Assembly: GCA_036937835.1 (NCBI GenBank)
Contig: CM072869.1
Location: 25,001,001-25,065,000, forward strand
Length of the DNA stretch: 64,000 nt
Reading direction: 5' to 3'
Source: Pampus argenteus
Taxonomy: Eukaryota > Chordata > Actinopteri > Scombriformes > Stromateidae
Shown piece by piece: positions 37,385 through 51,975 of this stretch. The stretch's first letter is position 1. The number at the start of each line of letters is the position of its first letter. The translations under genes were made by a program, and so were the position numbers. A model generated the notes under the pieces. The model did not search any database and was not told where the DNA came from. It worked only from the letters and a program-made list of their open reading frames with translations.

Positions 37385-39891
37385 GAGGAAAAGAGGAAAC
37401 AAATTTACAAAGTTACACTCATGCAGTTAAAGTTGCATAAAAATAAGTGATCAAACTCTAATTAAAATTACAAAAATACAGAAATTAAACGTATATCCCA
37501 ATAAAAAAAAAAACACAGTTCAAACTTTATACTGCACGCTACACTCCTGACTCCTCTCCTTATTCTGAAAGAAAAAAACAACAGAAAGACAATAAAGATT
37601 AGTGTTTTGTTATCAATTGAAGTCTAAACAGTGCATGAAGTCAAAGAAAAGTGTCTGAATTTAAAATGAGTGTCCAACTTCTCATTGTCTCCAGTCCTCT
37701 GACCTCTCTACAAAACTAAATGAAGACAAAAGGAAACAAATTCACAGTTACACTCATGCAGTTAAAGTCGTATAAAAATAAGATTAAAATGGCAGTGATC
37801 AAACTCTAATTAAAATTACAAAAATACAGAAATTAAAAGTATTTCCAAAAAGTAAAAAAAAAAAACAGTTCAAACTTTATACTCCACGCTACACTCCTGA
37901 CTCCTCTCCTTATTCTGAAAGAAAAAAACAACAGAAAGACAATAAAGATCAGTGTTTTGTTATCAATTGAAGTCTGATCAGTGCATGAAGTCAAAAAAAA
38001 GTGTCTGAATTCAAAATGAGTGTCCAACTTCTCATTGTCTCCAGTCCTCTGTTGTCTCTACAAAACTAAAGGAAGACAAGAGGAAACAAATTCACAAAGT
38101 TACACTCATGCAGTTAAAGTCGTATGAAAATAAGATTAAAATGGCAGTGATTAAACTCTAATTAAAATTACAAAAATACAGAATTTAAAAGTATTTCCAA
38201 AAAAGTAAAAAAATAACACTGTTCAAACTTTATACTGCACGTCACACTCCTGACTCCTCTCATTATTCTGAAAGAAAAAAAATAAACAGAAAGACAATAA
38301 AGATCAGTGTTCAGTGTTCAAAAACCAGATCAAGACACAAATGTCATCAGATGAAATATGAGCATATCATAAGTTTACTGTACCTGAATTTAAAATGAGT
38401 GTCCAACTTTTCATTGTCTCCAGTCCTCTGATCTCTCTACAAAACTAAATGAAGACAAGAGAAAACAAATTCACAAAGTTACACTCATGCAGTTAAAGTC
38501 GTATGAAAATAAGATTAAAATGGCAGTGATTAAACTCTAATTAAAATTACAAAAATACAGAATTTAAAAGTATTTCCAAAAAAGTAAAAAAATAACACTG
38601 TTCAAACTTTATACTGCACGTCACACTCCTGACTCCTCTCATTATTCTGAAAGAAAAAAAATAAACAGAAAGACAATAAAGATCAGTGTTCAGTGTTCAA
38701 AAACCAGATCAAGACACAAATGTCATCAGATGAAATATGAGCATATCATAAGTTTACTGTACCTGAATTTAAAATGAGTGTCCAACTTTTCATTGTCTCC
38801 AGTCCTCTGATCTCTCTACAAAACTAAATGAAGACAAGAGAAAACAAATTCACAAAGTTACACTCATGCAGTTAAAGTCGTATAAAAATAAGATTAAAAT
38901 GGCAATGATCAAACTCTAAATAAAATTACAAAAATACAGAAATTAAAAGTATTTCCAAAAAGTAAAAAAAAAAAACTGTTCAAACTTTATACTGCGAACA
39001 GATGACCAATTTGTTATCAAATGAAATCTGATCAGTGCATGAAGTCAAAGAAAAGTGTCTCTGAATTTAAAATGAGTGTCCAACTTCTCATTGTCTCCAG
39101 TCCTCTGACCTCTCTACAAAACTAAATGAAGACAAAAGGAAACAAATTCACATTTACACTCATGCAGTTAAAGTCGCGAAAAAATAAGATTAAAATGACA
39201 GTGATTAAACTCTAATTAAAATTACAAAAATACAGAAATTAAAAGTATTTCCAAAAAAGTAAAAAAAAAGAAACATTTTTCAAACTTTATACTGCACGTC
39301 ACACTCCTGACTCCTCTCATTATTCTGAAAGAAAACAAATAAACAGAAAGACAATAAAGATCAGTGTTCAAAAACCAGATCAAGACACAATTGTCATCAG
39401 ATGAAATATGAGCATACGTTTACTGTACCTGAATTTAAAATGAGTGTCCAACATCTCATTTGTCTCTGTCCTCTGTTGTCTCTACAAAACTAAAGGAAGA
39501 CAAGAGGAAACAAATTCACAAAGTTACACTCATGCAGTTAAAGTCGTATAAAAATAAGATTAAAACGGCAGTGATCAAACTCTAATTAAAATTACAAAAA
39601 TACAGAAATTAAAAGTATTTCCAAAAAGTTAAAAAATAACACTGTTCAAACTTTATACTGCACGTCACACTAATGACTCCTCTCCTTATTCTGAAAGAAA
39701 AAAACAACAGAAAGACAATAAAGATCAGTGTTCAAAGTGTTCAAAAACCAGATCAAGACATAAATGTCATCAGATGAAATATGAGCATATCATAAGTTTA
39801 CTGTACGTGAATTTAAAATGACTGATCAAATTTATTATTGTCTCCAGTCCTCTGATCTCTCTACAAAACTATATGAAGATGAGAACAAACA
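37385..39891. repeat. Monomer array 10 (7 monomers, short block with doubled B+)
   Basis: Anchors lie at 37696, 38046, 38425, 38804, 39102, 39470 and 39849. Interval for interval it matches array 8. EcoRI site at 38007. Confidence 0.95.
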
Positions 39892-39946
39892 GTGGTTAAA
39901 CATGTTACAACAGTTGAAAGATTCATCATCACATGAATTAGGATGA
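39818..39946 (+). pseudogene. E1 exon-like open frame, intact copy (duplicate)
   Basis: 42 codons; duplicate of the frame at 33829 within the 5,989-bp unit. Confidence 0.45.
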
Positions 39947-40252
39947 AAATGTCAAATCGTATTGATAAACATCAAATTTTAAATTTCATATTTCCTCTCA
40001 ACATTTCTCCTCTTCTTTCATAAAAAGAAATAAATATTATATTGAAATAAAAAAGAGAAAAAGTTAAAATTTTAAAAGTTCATAGGCAAATACTTCAGTG
40101 GTTACTTGTCAGTCTGTCCTTAATATTGGCTTAAAGTTAAATATATTGTACACGTTGAAAAGAAAACAATTATCTTTGAATTTCAACTAGACTACATTGC
40201 AAATAAAATAAAAAACACCAGGCTACTTATAAATATAACAAATTATTATATG

Positions 40253-40283
<31 letters not shown>

Positions 40284-40725
40284 ACATTTCACAACTCTCT
40301 TCACCTTTGGTTGCAAATCAAAGTATAACTTAAATTCAGAAATTTTCCTACATCAGAAAAATGTGAAACTTACTGTAAGTTTTTTTTTTGTTTGCGTAGA
40401 GACACGTATGATCTTGTCATATTGTGTTCAGTCCAGTTTCTGGTTGAAATGTGTTTCTCTCACATCATGCTGTGTGTCTGTTCCTCTCCAAACACTGAAA
40501 AGACAGGAGTTCTGTGTGCAAATGTTCTGTTATCTGTTATTACTTGGATTATAGAACATCCTTACGATGCAACAAAAGAAATAAGTTTGGACTTTAAAGT
40601 CCCAGTGAAATATATGATTCACACAATACACAGTCAAACCAGAAGATAAATGTTTATGAAGCATTCACTCAGCAATTTTTTCTTATTCATTGATTCATTA
40701 TAATAAAATTATGAAAGAAAACTGT
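39892..40725 (+). repeat. U spacer copy 10
   Basis: Duplicate of U copy 8 with TA tract (TA)11T at 40253-40275. The A-run in the flanking monomer (near 40840) is one base shorter than in the first duplicate. This is the last U before a 20.4-kb U-free stretch. Confidence 0.93.
40392..40649 (+). pseudogene. E2 segment, U copy 10 (two amino-acid changes)
   Basis: Same L-to-I and T-to-K changes as the copy at 34403-34660. Confidence 0.42.
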
Positions 40726-42769
40726 ACAAGAGGAAACAAATTTACAAAGTTACACTCATGCAGTTAAAGTCGCATACAAATAAGTGATCAAACTCTAATT
40801 AAAATTACAAAAATACAGAAATTAAACGTATATCCCAATAAAAAAAAAACACTGTTCAAACTTTATACTGCACGTCACAATCCTGACTCCTCTCCTTATT
40901 CTGAAAGAAAAAAACAACAGAAAGACAATAAAGATCAGTGTTTTGTTATCAATTGAAGTCTGATCAGAGCATGAAGTCAAAAAAAAGTGTCTGAATTTAA
41001 AATTAGTGTCCAACTTCTCATTGTCTCCAGTCCTCTGTTGTCTCTACAAAACTAAAGGAAGACAAGAGAAAACAAATTCACAAAGTTACACTCATGCAGT
41101 TAAAGTCGTATAAAAATAAGATTAAAATGGCAGTGATCAAACTCTAATTAAAATTACAAAAATACAGAAATTAAAAGTATTTCCAAAAAAAAAAAAAAAA
41201 ACAGTTCAAACTTTATACTGCACGTCACACTCCTGACTCCTCTCATTATTCTGAGAGAAAAAAAACTAAACAGAAAGACAATAAAGATCAGTGTTCAAAA
41301 ACCAGATCAAGACACAATTGTCATCAGATGAAATATGAGCATACGTTTACTGTACCTGAATTTAAAATGAGTGTCCAACTTCTCATTGTCTCCAGTCCTC
41401 TGTTGTCTCTACAAAACTAAAGGAAGACAAGAGGAAACAAATTCACAAAGTTACACTCATGCAGTTAAAGTCGTATAAAAATAAGATTAAAATGACAGTG
41501 ATCAAACTCTAATTAAAATTACAAAAATACAGAAATTAAAAGTATATCCAAAAAGTAAAAAAAAAAACCACTGTTCAAACTTTATACTGCACGTCACACT
41601 CCTGACTCCTCTCATTATTCTGAAAGAAAAAAACAACAGAAAGACAATAAAGATCAGTGTTTTGTTATCAATTGAAGTCTAAACAGTGCATGAAGTCAAA
41701 GAAAAGTGTCTGAATTTAAAATTAGTGTCCAACTTCTCATTGTCTCCAGTCCTCTGTTGTCTCTACAAAACTAAAGGAAGACAAGAGGAAACAAATTCAC
41801 AAAGTTACACTCATGCAGTTAAAGTCGCATAAAAATAAGTGATCAAACTCTAAAATTACAAAAATACAGAAATTAAACGTATATCCCAATAAAAAAAAAA
41901 ACACTGTTCAAACTTTATACTGCACGTCACACTCCTGACTCCTCTCCTTATTCTGAAAGAAAAAAACAACAGAAAGACAATAAAGATCAGTGTTTTGTTA
42001 TCAATTGAAGTCTGATCAGAGCATGAAGTCAAAAAAAAGTGTCTGAATTTAAAATTAGTGTCCAACTTCTCATTGTCTCCAGTCCTCTGTTGTCTCTACA
42101 AAACTAAAGGAAGACAAGAGAAAACAAATTCACAAAGTTACACTCATGCAGTTAAAGTCGTATAAAAATAAGATTAAAATGGCAGTGATCAAACTCTAAT
42201 TAAAATTACAAAAATACAGAAATTAAAAGTATTTCCAAAAAAAAAAAAAAAAACAGTTCAAACTTTATACTGCACGCTACACTCCTGACTCCTCTCCTTA
42301 TTCTGAAAGAAAAAAACAACAGAAAGACAATAAAGATCAGTGTTTTGTTATCAATTGAAGTCTAAACAGTGCATGAAGTCAAAGAAAAGTGTCTGAATTT
42401 AAAATTACTGTCCAACTTCTCATTGTCTCCAGTCCTCTGTTGTCTCTACAAAACTAAAGGAAGACAAGAGGAAACAAATTCACAAAGTTACACTCATGCA
42501 GTTAAAGTCGTATAAAAATGAGATTAAAATGACAGTGATCAAACTCTAATTAAAATTACAAAAATACAGAAATTAAAAGTATATCCAAAAAGTAAAAAAA
42601 AAAAAACACTGTTCAAACTTTATACTGCACGTCACACTCCTGACTCCTCTCATTATTCTGAGAGAAAAAAAACTAAACAGAAAGACAATAAAGATCAGTG
42701 TTCAAAAACCAGATCAAGACACAATTGTCATCAGATGAAATATGAGCATACGTTTACTGTACCTGAATT

Positions 42770-45700
42770 TAAAATGAGTGTCCAACTTCTCATTGTCTCC
42801 AGTCCTCTGTTGTCTCTACAAAACTAAAGGAAGACAAGAGGAAACAAATTCACAAAGTTACACTCATGCAGTTAAAGTCGTATAAAAATAAGATTAAAAT
42901 GACAGTGATCAAACTCTAATTAAAATTACAAAAATACAGAAATTAAACGTATATCCCAAAAAAAAAAACACTGTTCAAACTTTATACTGCACGTCACACT
43001 CCTGACTCCTCTCCTTATTCTGAAAGAAAAAAACAACAGAAAGACAATAAAGATCAGTGTTTTGTTATCAATTGAAGTCTAAACAGTGCATGAAGTCAAA
43101 GAAAAGTGTCTGAATTTAAAATTAGTGTCCAAATTCTCATTGTCTCCAGTCCTCTGTTGTCTCTACAAAACTAAAGGAAGACAAGAGGAAACAAATTCAC
43201 AAAGTTACACTCATGCAGTTAAAGTCGTATAAAAATAAGATTAAAATGACAGTGATCAAACTCTAATTAAAATTACAAAAATACAGAAATTAAAAGTATT
43301 TCCAAAAAGTAAAAAAAAAAACAGTTCAAACTTTATACTGCACGCTACACTCCTGACTCCTCTCCTTATTCTGAAAGAAAAAAACAACAGAAAGACAATA
43401 AAGATCAGTGTTTTGTTATCAATTGAAGTCTGATCAGAGCATGAAGTCAAAAAAAAGTGTCTGAATTTAAAATTAGTGTCCAACTTCTCATTGTCTCCAG
43501 TCCTCTGTTGTCTCTACAAAACTAAAGGAAGACAAGAGAAAACAAATTCACAAAGTTACACTCATGCAGGTAAAGTCGTATAAAAATAAGATTAAAATGG
43601 CAGTGATCAAACTCTAATTAAAATTACAAAAATACAGAAATTAAAAGTATTTCCAAAAAAAAAAAAAAAAACAGTTCAAACTTTATACTGCACGCTACAC
43701 TCCTGACTCCTCTCCTTATTCTGAAAGAAAAAAACAACAGAAAGACAATAAAGATCAGTGTTTTGTTATCAATTGAAGTCTAAACAGTGCATGAAGTCAA
43801 AGAAAAGTGTCTGAATTTAAAATTACTGTCCAACTTCTCATTGTCTCCAGTCCTCTGTTGTCTCTACAAAACTAAAGGAAGACAAGAGGAAACAAATTCA
43901 CAAAGTTACACTCATGCAGTTAAAGTCGTATAAAAATAAGATTAAAATGACAGTGATCAAACTCTAATTAAAATGACAAAAATACAGAAATTAAAAGTAT
44001 ATCCAAAAAGTAAAAAAAAAAAACACTGTTCAAACTTTATACTGCACGTCACACTCCTGACTCCTCTCATTATTCTGAAAGAAAAAAAACTAAACAGAAA
44101 GACAATAAAGATCAGTGTTCAAAAACCAGATCAAGACACAATTGTCATCAGATGAAATATGAGCATACGTTTACTGTACCTGAATTTAAAATGAGTGTCC
44201 AACTTCTCATTGTCTCCAGTCCTCTGTTGTCTCTACAAAACTAAAGGAAGACAAGAGGAAACAAATTCACAAAGTTACACTCATGCAGTTAAAGTCGTAT
44301 AAAAATAAGATTAAAATGGCAGTGATCAAACTCTAATTAAAATTACAAAAATACAGAAATTAAAAGTATTTCCAAAAAGTAAAAAAAAAAAACAGTTCAA
44401 ACTTTATACTGCACGCTACACTCCTGACTCCTCTCCTTATTCTGAAAGAAAAAAACAACAGAAAGACAATAAAGATCAGTGTTTTGTTATCAATTGAAGT
44501 CTAAACAGTGCATGAAGTCAAAGAAAAGTGTCTGAATTTAAAATTACTGTCCAACTTCTCATTGTCTCCAGTCCTCTGTTGTCTCTACAAAACTAAAGGA
44601 AGACAAGAGGAAACAAATTCACAAAGTTACACTCATGCAGTTAAAGTCGTATAAAAATAAGTTTAAAATGACAGTGATCAAACTCTAATTAAAATTACAA
44701 AAATACAGAAATTAAACGTATATCCCAAAAAAAAAAACACTGTTCAAACTTTATACTGCACGTCACACTCCTGACTCCTCTCCTTATTCTGAAAGAAAAA
44801 AACAACAGAAAGACAATAAAGATCAGTGTTTTGTTATCAATTGAAGTCTGATCAGTGCATGAAGTAAAAAAAAAGTGTCTGAATTTAAAATGAGTGTCCA
44901 ACTTCTCATTGTCTCCAGTCCTCTGTTGTCTCTACAAAACTAAAGGAAGACAAGAGGAAACAAATTCACAAAGTTACACTCATGCAGTTAAAGTCGTATA
45001 AAAATAAGATTAAAATGGCAATGATCAAACTCTAATTAAAATTACAAAAATACAGAATTTAAAAGTATTTCCAAAAAAGTAAAAAAATAACACTGTTCAA
45101 ACTTTATACTGCACGTCACACTCCTGACTCCTCTCATTATTCTGAAAGAAAAAAAATAAACAGAAAGACAATAAAGATCAGTGTTCAAAAACCAGATCAA
45201 GACACAATTGTCATCAGATGAAATATGAGCATACGTTTACTGTACCTGAATTTAAAATGAGTGTCCAACTTCTCATTGTCTCCAGTCCTTTGTTGTCTCT
45301 ACAAAACTAAAGGAAGACAAGAGGAAACAAATTCACAAAGTTACACTCATGCAGTTAAAGTCGTATAAAAATAAGATTAAAATGGCAGTGATCAAACTCT
45401 AATTAAAATTACAAAAATACAGAAATTAAAAGTATTTCCAAAAAGTAAAAAAAAAAACAGTTCAAACTTTATACTGCACGCTACACTCCTGACTCCTCTC
45501 CTTATTCTGAAAGAAAAAAACAACAGAAAGACAATAAAGATCAGTGTTTTGTTATCAATTGAAGTCTAAACAGTGCATGAAGTCAAAGAAAAGTGTCTGA
45601 ATTTAAAATTAGTGTCCAACTTCTCATTGTCTCCAGTCCTCTGTTGTCTCTACAAAACTAAAGGAAGACAAGAGGAAACAAATTCACAAAGTTACACTCA

Positions 45701-48700
45701 TGCAGTTAAAGTCGCATAAAAATAAGTGATCAAACTCTAAAATTACAAAAATACAGAAATTAAACGTATATCCCAATAAAAAAAAAAACACTGTTCAAAC
45801 TTTATACTGCACGTCACACTCCTGACTCCTCTCCTTATTCTGAAAGAAAAAAACAACAGAAAGACAATAAAGATCAGTGTTTTGTTATCAATTGAAGTCT
45901 GATCAGAGCATGAAGTCAAAAAAAAGTGTCTGAATTTAAAATTAGTGTCCAACTTCTCATTGTCTCCAGTCCTCTGTTGTCTCTACAAAACTAAAGGAAG
46001 ACAAGAGAAAACAAATTCACAAAGTTACACTCATGCAGTTAAAGTCGTATAAAAATAAGATTAAAATGGCAGTGATCAAACTCTAATTAAAATTACAAAA
46101 ATACAGAAATTAAAAGTATTTCCAAAAAAAAAAAAAAAAACAGTTCAAACTTTATACTGCACGCTACACTCCTGACTCCTCTCCTTATTCTGAAAGAAAA
46201 AAACAACAGAAAGACAATAAAGATCAGTGTTTTGTTATCAATTGAAGTCTAAACAGTGCATGAAGTCAAAGAAAAGTGTCTGAATTTAAAATTACTGTCC
46301 AACTTCTCATTGTCTCCAGTCCTCTGTTGTCTCTACAAAACTAAAGGAAGACAAGAGGAAACAAATTCACAAAGTTACACTCATGCAGTTAAAGTCGTAT
46401 AAAAATAAGATTAAAATGACAGTGATCAAACTCTAATTAAAATTACAAAAATACAGAAATTAAAAGTATATCCAAAAAGTAAAAAAAAAAAACACTGTTC
46501 AAACTTTATACTGCACGTCACACTCCTGACTCCTCTCATTATTCTGAGAGAAAAAAAACTAAACAGAAAGACAATAAAGATCAGTGTTCAAAAACCAGAT
46601 CAAGACACAATTGTCATCAGATGAAATATGAGCATACGTTTACTGTACCTGAATTTAAAATGAGTGTCCAACTTCTCATTGTCTCCAGTCCTCTGTTGTC
46701 TCTACAAAACTAAAGGAAGACAAGAGGAAACAAATTCACAAAGTTACACTCATGCAGTTAAAGTCGTATAAAAATAAGATTAAAATGGCAGTGATCAAAC
46801 TCTAATTAAAATTACAAAAATACAGAAATTAAAAGTATTTCCAAAAAGTAAAAAAAAAAACAGTTCAAACTTTATACTGCACGCTACACTCCTGACTCCT
46901 CTCCTTATTCTGAAAGAAAAAAACAACAGAAAGACAATAAAGATCAGTGTTTTGTTATCAATTGAAGTCTAAACAGTGCATGAAGTCAAAGAAAAGTGTC
47001 TGAATTTAAAATTAGTGTCCAACTTCTCATTGTCTCCAGTCCTCTGTTGTCTCTACAAAACTAAAGGAAGACAAGAGGAAACAAATTCACAAAGTTACAC
47101 TCATGCAGTTAAAGTCGTATAAAAATAAGATTAAAATGACAGTGATCAAACTCTAATTAAAATTACAAAAATACAGAAATTAAACGTATATCCCAAAAAA
47201 AAAAACACTGTTCAAACTTTATACTGCACGTCACACTCCTGACTCCTCTCCTTATTCTGAAAGAAAAAAACAACAGAAAGACAATAAAGATCAGTGTTTT
47301 GTTATCAATTGAAGTCTAAACAGTGCATGAAGTCAAAGAAAAGTGTCTGAATTTAAAATTAGTGTCCAAATTCTCATTGTCTCCAGTCCTCTGTTGTCTC
47401 TACAAAACTAAAGGAAGACAAGAGGAAACAAATTCACAAAGTTACACTCATGCAGTTAAAGTCGTATAAAAATAAGATTAAAATGACAGTGATCAAACTC
47501 TAATTAAAATTACAAAAATACAGAAATTAAAAGTATTTCCAAAAAAAAAAAAAAAAACAGTTCAAACTTTATACTGCACGCTACACTCCTGACTCCTCTC
47601 CTTATTCTGAAAGAAAAAAACAACAGAAAGACAATAAAGATCAGTGTTTTGTTATCAATTGAAGTCTAAACAGTGCATGAAGTCAAAGAAAAGTGTCTGA
47701 ATTTAAAATTACTGTCCAACTTCTCATTGTCTCCAGTCCTCTGTTGTCTCTACAAAACTAAAGGAAGACAAGAGGAAACAAATTCACAAAGTTACACTCA
47801 TGCAGTTAAAGTCGTATAAAAATAAGATTAAAATGACAGTGATCAAACTCTAATTAAAATTACAAAAATACAGAAATTAAAAGTATATCCAAAAAGTAAA
47901 AAAAAAAAACACTGTTCAAACTTTATACTGCACGTCACACTCCTGACTCCTCTCATTATTCTGAGAGAAAAAAAACTAAACAGAAAGACAATAAAGATCA
48001 GTGTTCAAAAACCAGATCAAGACACAATTGTCATCAGATGAAATATGAGCATACGTTTACTGTACCTGAATTTAAAATGAGTGTCCAACTTCTCATTGTC
48101 TCCAGTCCTCTGTTGTCTCTACAAAACTAAAGGAAGACAAAAGGAAACAAATTCACAAAGTTACACTCATGCAGTTAAAGTCGTATAAAAATAAGATTAA
48201 AATGACAGTGATCAAACTCTAATTAAAATTACAAAAATACAGAAATTAAAAGTATTTCCAAAAAGTAAAAAAAAAAACAGTTCAAACTTTATACTGCACG
48301 CTACACTCCTGACTCCTCTCCTTATTCTGAAAGAAAAAAACAACAGAAAGACAATAAAGATCAGTGTTTTGTTATCAATTGAAGTCTGATCAGAGCATGA
48401 AGTCAAAAAAAAGTGTCTGAATTTAAAATTAGTGTCCAACTTCTTATTGTCTCCAGTCCTCTGTTGTCTCTACAAAACTAAAGGAAGACAAGAGAAAACA
48501 AATTCACAAAGTTACACTCATGCAGTTAAAGTCGTATAAAAATAAGATTAAAATGACAGTGATCAAACTCTAATTAAAATTACAAAAATACAGAAATTAA
48601 AAGTATTTCCAAAAAAAAAAAAAAAAACAGTTCAAACTTTATACTGCACGCTACACTCCTGACTCGTCTCCTTATTCTGAAAGAAAAAAACAACAGAAAG

Positions 48701-49250
48701 ACAATAAAGATCAGTGTTTTGTTATCAATTGAAGTCTAAACAGTGCATGAAGTCAAAGAAAAGTGTCTGAATTTAAAATTACTGTCCAACTTCTCATTGT
48801 CTCCAGTCCTCTGTTGTCTCTACAAAACTAAAGGAAGACAAGAGGAAACAAATTCACAAAGTTACACTCATGCAGTTAAAGTCGTATAAAAATAAGATTA
48901 AAATGACAGTGATCAAACTCTAATTAAAATTACAAAAATACAGAAATTAAAAGTATATCCAAAAAGTAAAAAAAAAAAACACTGTTCAAACTTTATACTG
49001 CACGTCACACTCCTGACTCCTCTCATTATTCTGAAAGAAAAAAAACTAAACAGAAAGACAATAAAGATCAGTGTTCAAAAACCAGATCAAGACACAATTG
49101 TCATCAGATGAAATATGAGCATACGTTTACTGTACCTGAATTTAAAATGAGTGTCCAACTTCTCATTGTCTCCAGTCCTCTGTTGTCTCTACAAAACTAA
49201 AGGAAGACAAGAGGAAACAAATTCACAAAGTTACACTCATGCAGTTAAAG
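42770..49250. repeat. Large segmental duplication inside array 11, copy A
   Basis: Matches 52640-59800 monomer by monomer. Shared private variants are AAAATGACAAAAATAC (43973, 53843), AAGTTTAAAATGACA (44661, 54531, 55231), CCAGTCCTTTG (45287, 55856), CTTCTTATTGTC (about 48450, 58290 and 58990) and GACTCGTCTCC (about 48662, 59208). Edges are judged from where the interval pattern stops agreeing. Confidence 0.82.
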
Positions 49251-49509
49251 TCGCATAAAAATAAGTGATCAAACTCTAAAATTACAAAAATACAGAAATT
49301 AAACGTATATCCCAATAAAAAAAAAAACACTGTTCAAACTTTATACTGCACGTCACACTCCTGACTCCTCTCCTTATTCTGAAAGAAAAAAACAACAGAA
49401 AGACAATAAAGATCAGTGTTTTGTTATCAATTGAAGTCTGATCAGAGCATGAAGTCAAAAAAAAGTGTCTGAATTTAAAATTAGTGTCCAACTTCTCATT
49501 GTCTCCAGT

Positions 49510-50906
49510 CCTCTGTTGTCTCTACAAAACTAAAGGAAGACAAGAGAAAACAAATTCACAAAGTTACACTCATGCAGTTAAAGTCGTATAAAAATAAGAT
49601 TAAAATGGCAGTGATCAAACTCTAATTAAAATTACAAAAATACAGAAATTAAAAGTATTTCCAAAAAGTAAAAAAAAAAAACAGTTCAAACTTTATACTC
49701 CACGCTACACTCCTGACTCCTCTCCTTATTCTGAAAGAAAAAAACAACAGAAAGACAATAAAGATCAGTGTTTTGTTATCAATTGAAGTCTGATCAGTGC
49801 ATGAAGTCAAAAAAAGTGTCTGAATTCAAAATGAGTGTCCAACTTCTCATTGTCTCCAGTCCTCTGTTGTCTCTACAAAACTAAAGGAAGACAAGAGGAA
49901 ACAAATTCACAAAGTTACACTCATGCAGTTAAAGTCGTATGAAAATAAGATTAAAATGGCAGTGATTAAACTCTAATTAAAATTACAAAAATACAGAATT
50001 TAAAAGTATTTCCAAAAAAGTAAAAAAATAACACTGTTCAAACTTTATACTGCACGTCACACTCCTGACTCCTCTCATTATTCTGAAAGAAAAAAAATAA
50101 ACAGAAAGACAATAAAGATCAGTGTTCAGTGTTCAAAAACCAGATCAAGACACAAATGTCATCAGATGAAATATGAGCATATCATAAGTTTACTGTACCT
50201 GAATTTAAAATGAGTGTCCAACTTTTAATTGTCTCCAGTCCTCTGATCTCTCTACAAAACTAAATGAAGACAAGAGAAAACAAATTCACAAAGTTACACT
50301 CATGCAGTTAAAGTCGTATAAAAATAAGATTAAAATGGCAATGATCAAACTCTAAATAAAATTACAAAAATACAGAAATTAAAAGTATTTCCAAAAAGTA
50401 AAAAAAAAAAACTGTTCAAACTTTATACTGCGAACAGATGACCAATTTGTTATCAAATGAAATCTGATCAGTGCATGAAGTCAAAGAAAAGTGTCTCTGA
50501 ATTTAAAATGAGTGTCCAACTTCTCATTGTCTCCAGTCCTCTGACCTCTCTACAAAACTAAATGAAGACAAAAGGAAACAAATTCACATTTACACTCATG
50601 CAGTTAAAGTCGCGAAAAAATAAGATTAAAATGACAGTGATTAAACTCTAATTAAAATTACAAAAATACAGAAATTAAAAGTATTTCCAAAAAAGTAAAA
50701 AAAAAAAAACATTATTCAAACTTTATACTGCACGTCACACTCCTGACTCCTCTCATTATTCTGAAAGAAAACAAATAAACAGAAAGACAATAAAGATCAG
50801 TGTTCAAAAACCAGATCAAGACACAATTGTCATCAGATGAAATATGAGCATACGTTTACTGTACCTGAATTTAAAATTAGTGTCCAACTTCTCATTGTCT
50901 CCAGTC
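49510..50906. repeat. Short block without any U
   Basis: Intervals 351, 379, 298, 368 with ACTCCACGC, an EcoRI site at 49822, the B+ monomer (GAGCATATCATAAG) and the class C monomer. This is the same order as arrays 2, 8, 10 and 12, but no U lies on either side. It carries private changes: AACTTTTAATTG, and a short A-run in GTCAAAAAAAGTG. Confidence 0.85.
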
Positions 50907-51975
50907 CTCTGTTGTCTCTACAAAACTAAAGGAAGACAAGAGAAAACAAATTCACAAAGTTACACTCATGCAGTTAAAGTCGTATAAAAATAAGATTAAA
51001 ATGGCAGTGATCAAACTCTAATTAAAATTACAAAAATACAGAAATTAAAAGTATTTCCAAAAAAAAAAAAAAAAACAGTTCAAACTTTATACTGCACGCT
51101 ACACTCCTGACTCCTCTCCTTATTCTGAAAGAAAAAAACAACAGAAAGACAATAAAGATCAGTGTTTTGTTATCAATTGAAGTCTAAACAGTGCATGAAG
51201 TCAAAGAAAAGTGTCTGAATTTAAAATTACTGTCCAACTTCTCATTGTCTCCAGTCCTCTGTTGTCTCTACAAAACTAAAGGAAGACAAGAGGAAACAAA
51301 TTCACAAAGTTACACTCATGCAGTTAAAGTCGTATAAAAATAAGATTAAAATGACAGTGATCAAACTCTAATTAAAATTACAAAAATACAGAAATTAAAA
51401 GTATATCCAAAAAGTAAAAAAAAAAAACACTGTTCAAACTTTATACTGCACGTCACACTCCTGACTCCTCTCATTATTCTGAGAGAAAAAAAACTAAACA
51501 GAAAGACAATAAAGATCAGTGTTCAAAAACCAGATCAAGACACAATTGTCATCAGATGAAATATGAGCATACGTTTACTGTACCTGAATTTAAAATGAGT
51601 GTCCAACTTCTCATTGTCTCCAGTCCTCTGTTGTCTCTACAAAACTAAAGGAAGACAAGAGGAAACAAATTCACAAAGTTACACTCATGCAGTTAAAGTC
51701 GTATAAAAATAAGATTAAAATGGCAGTGATCAAACTCTAATTAAAATTACAAAAATACAGAAATTAAAAGTATTTCCAAAAAGTAAAAAAAAAAACAGTT
51801 CAAACTTTATACTGCACGCTACACTCCTGACTCCTCTCCTTATTCTGAAAGAAAAAAACAACAGAAAGACAATAAAGATCAGTGTTTTGTTATCAATTGA
51901 AGTCTAAACAGTGCATGAAGTCAAAGAAAAGTGTCTGAATTTAAAATTAGTGTCCAACTTCTCATTGTCTCCAGT

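Larger units (their letters stand above)
29421..41397. repeat. 5,989-bp segmental tandem duplication, two copies
   Basis: Copy 1 is about 29421-35409 and copy 2 about 35409-41397. Each holds two U spacers and about a dozen monomers. Equivalent anchors are offset by 5,988-5,989 bp throughout (for example 30518/36507, 31707/37696, 33113/39102, 33860/39849). Differences I see are mainly 1-bp homopolymer changes, such as GAAAGAAAAAAC versus GAAAGAAAAAAAC near 30365/36354. Shared private variants include GAAGATTAGAAC and GGATTATAGAAC. Homology breaks on the left between 29070 and 29421 and on the right after about 41490. Confidence 0.9.

Noticed and set aside
43973..44155. 60-codon ATG frame at 43973-44155 and its duplicate at 53843-54025.
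   Set aside because: It exists only because of one T-to-G change creating an ATG in an ordinary monomer. The reading is lysine-rich A-run sequence.
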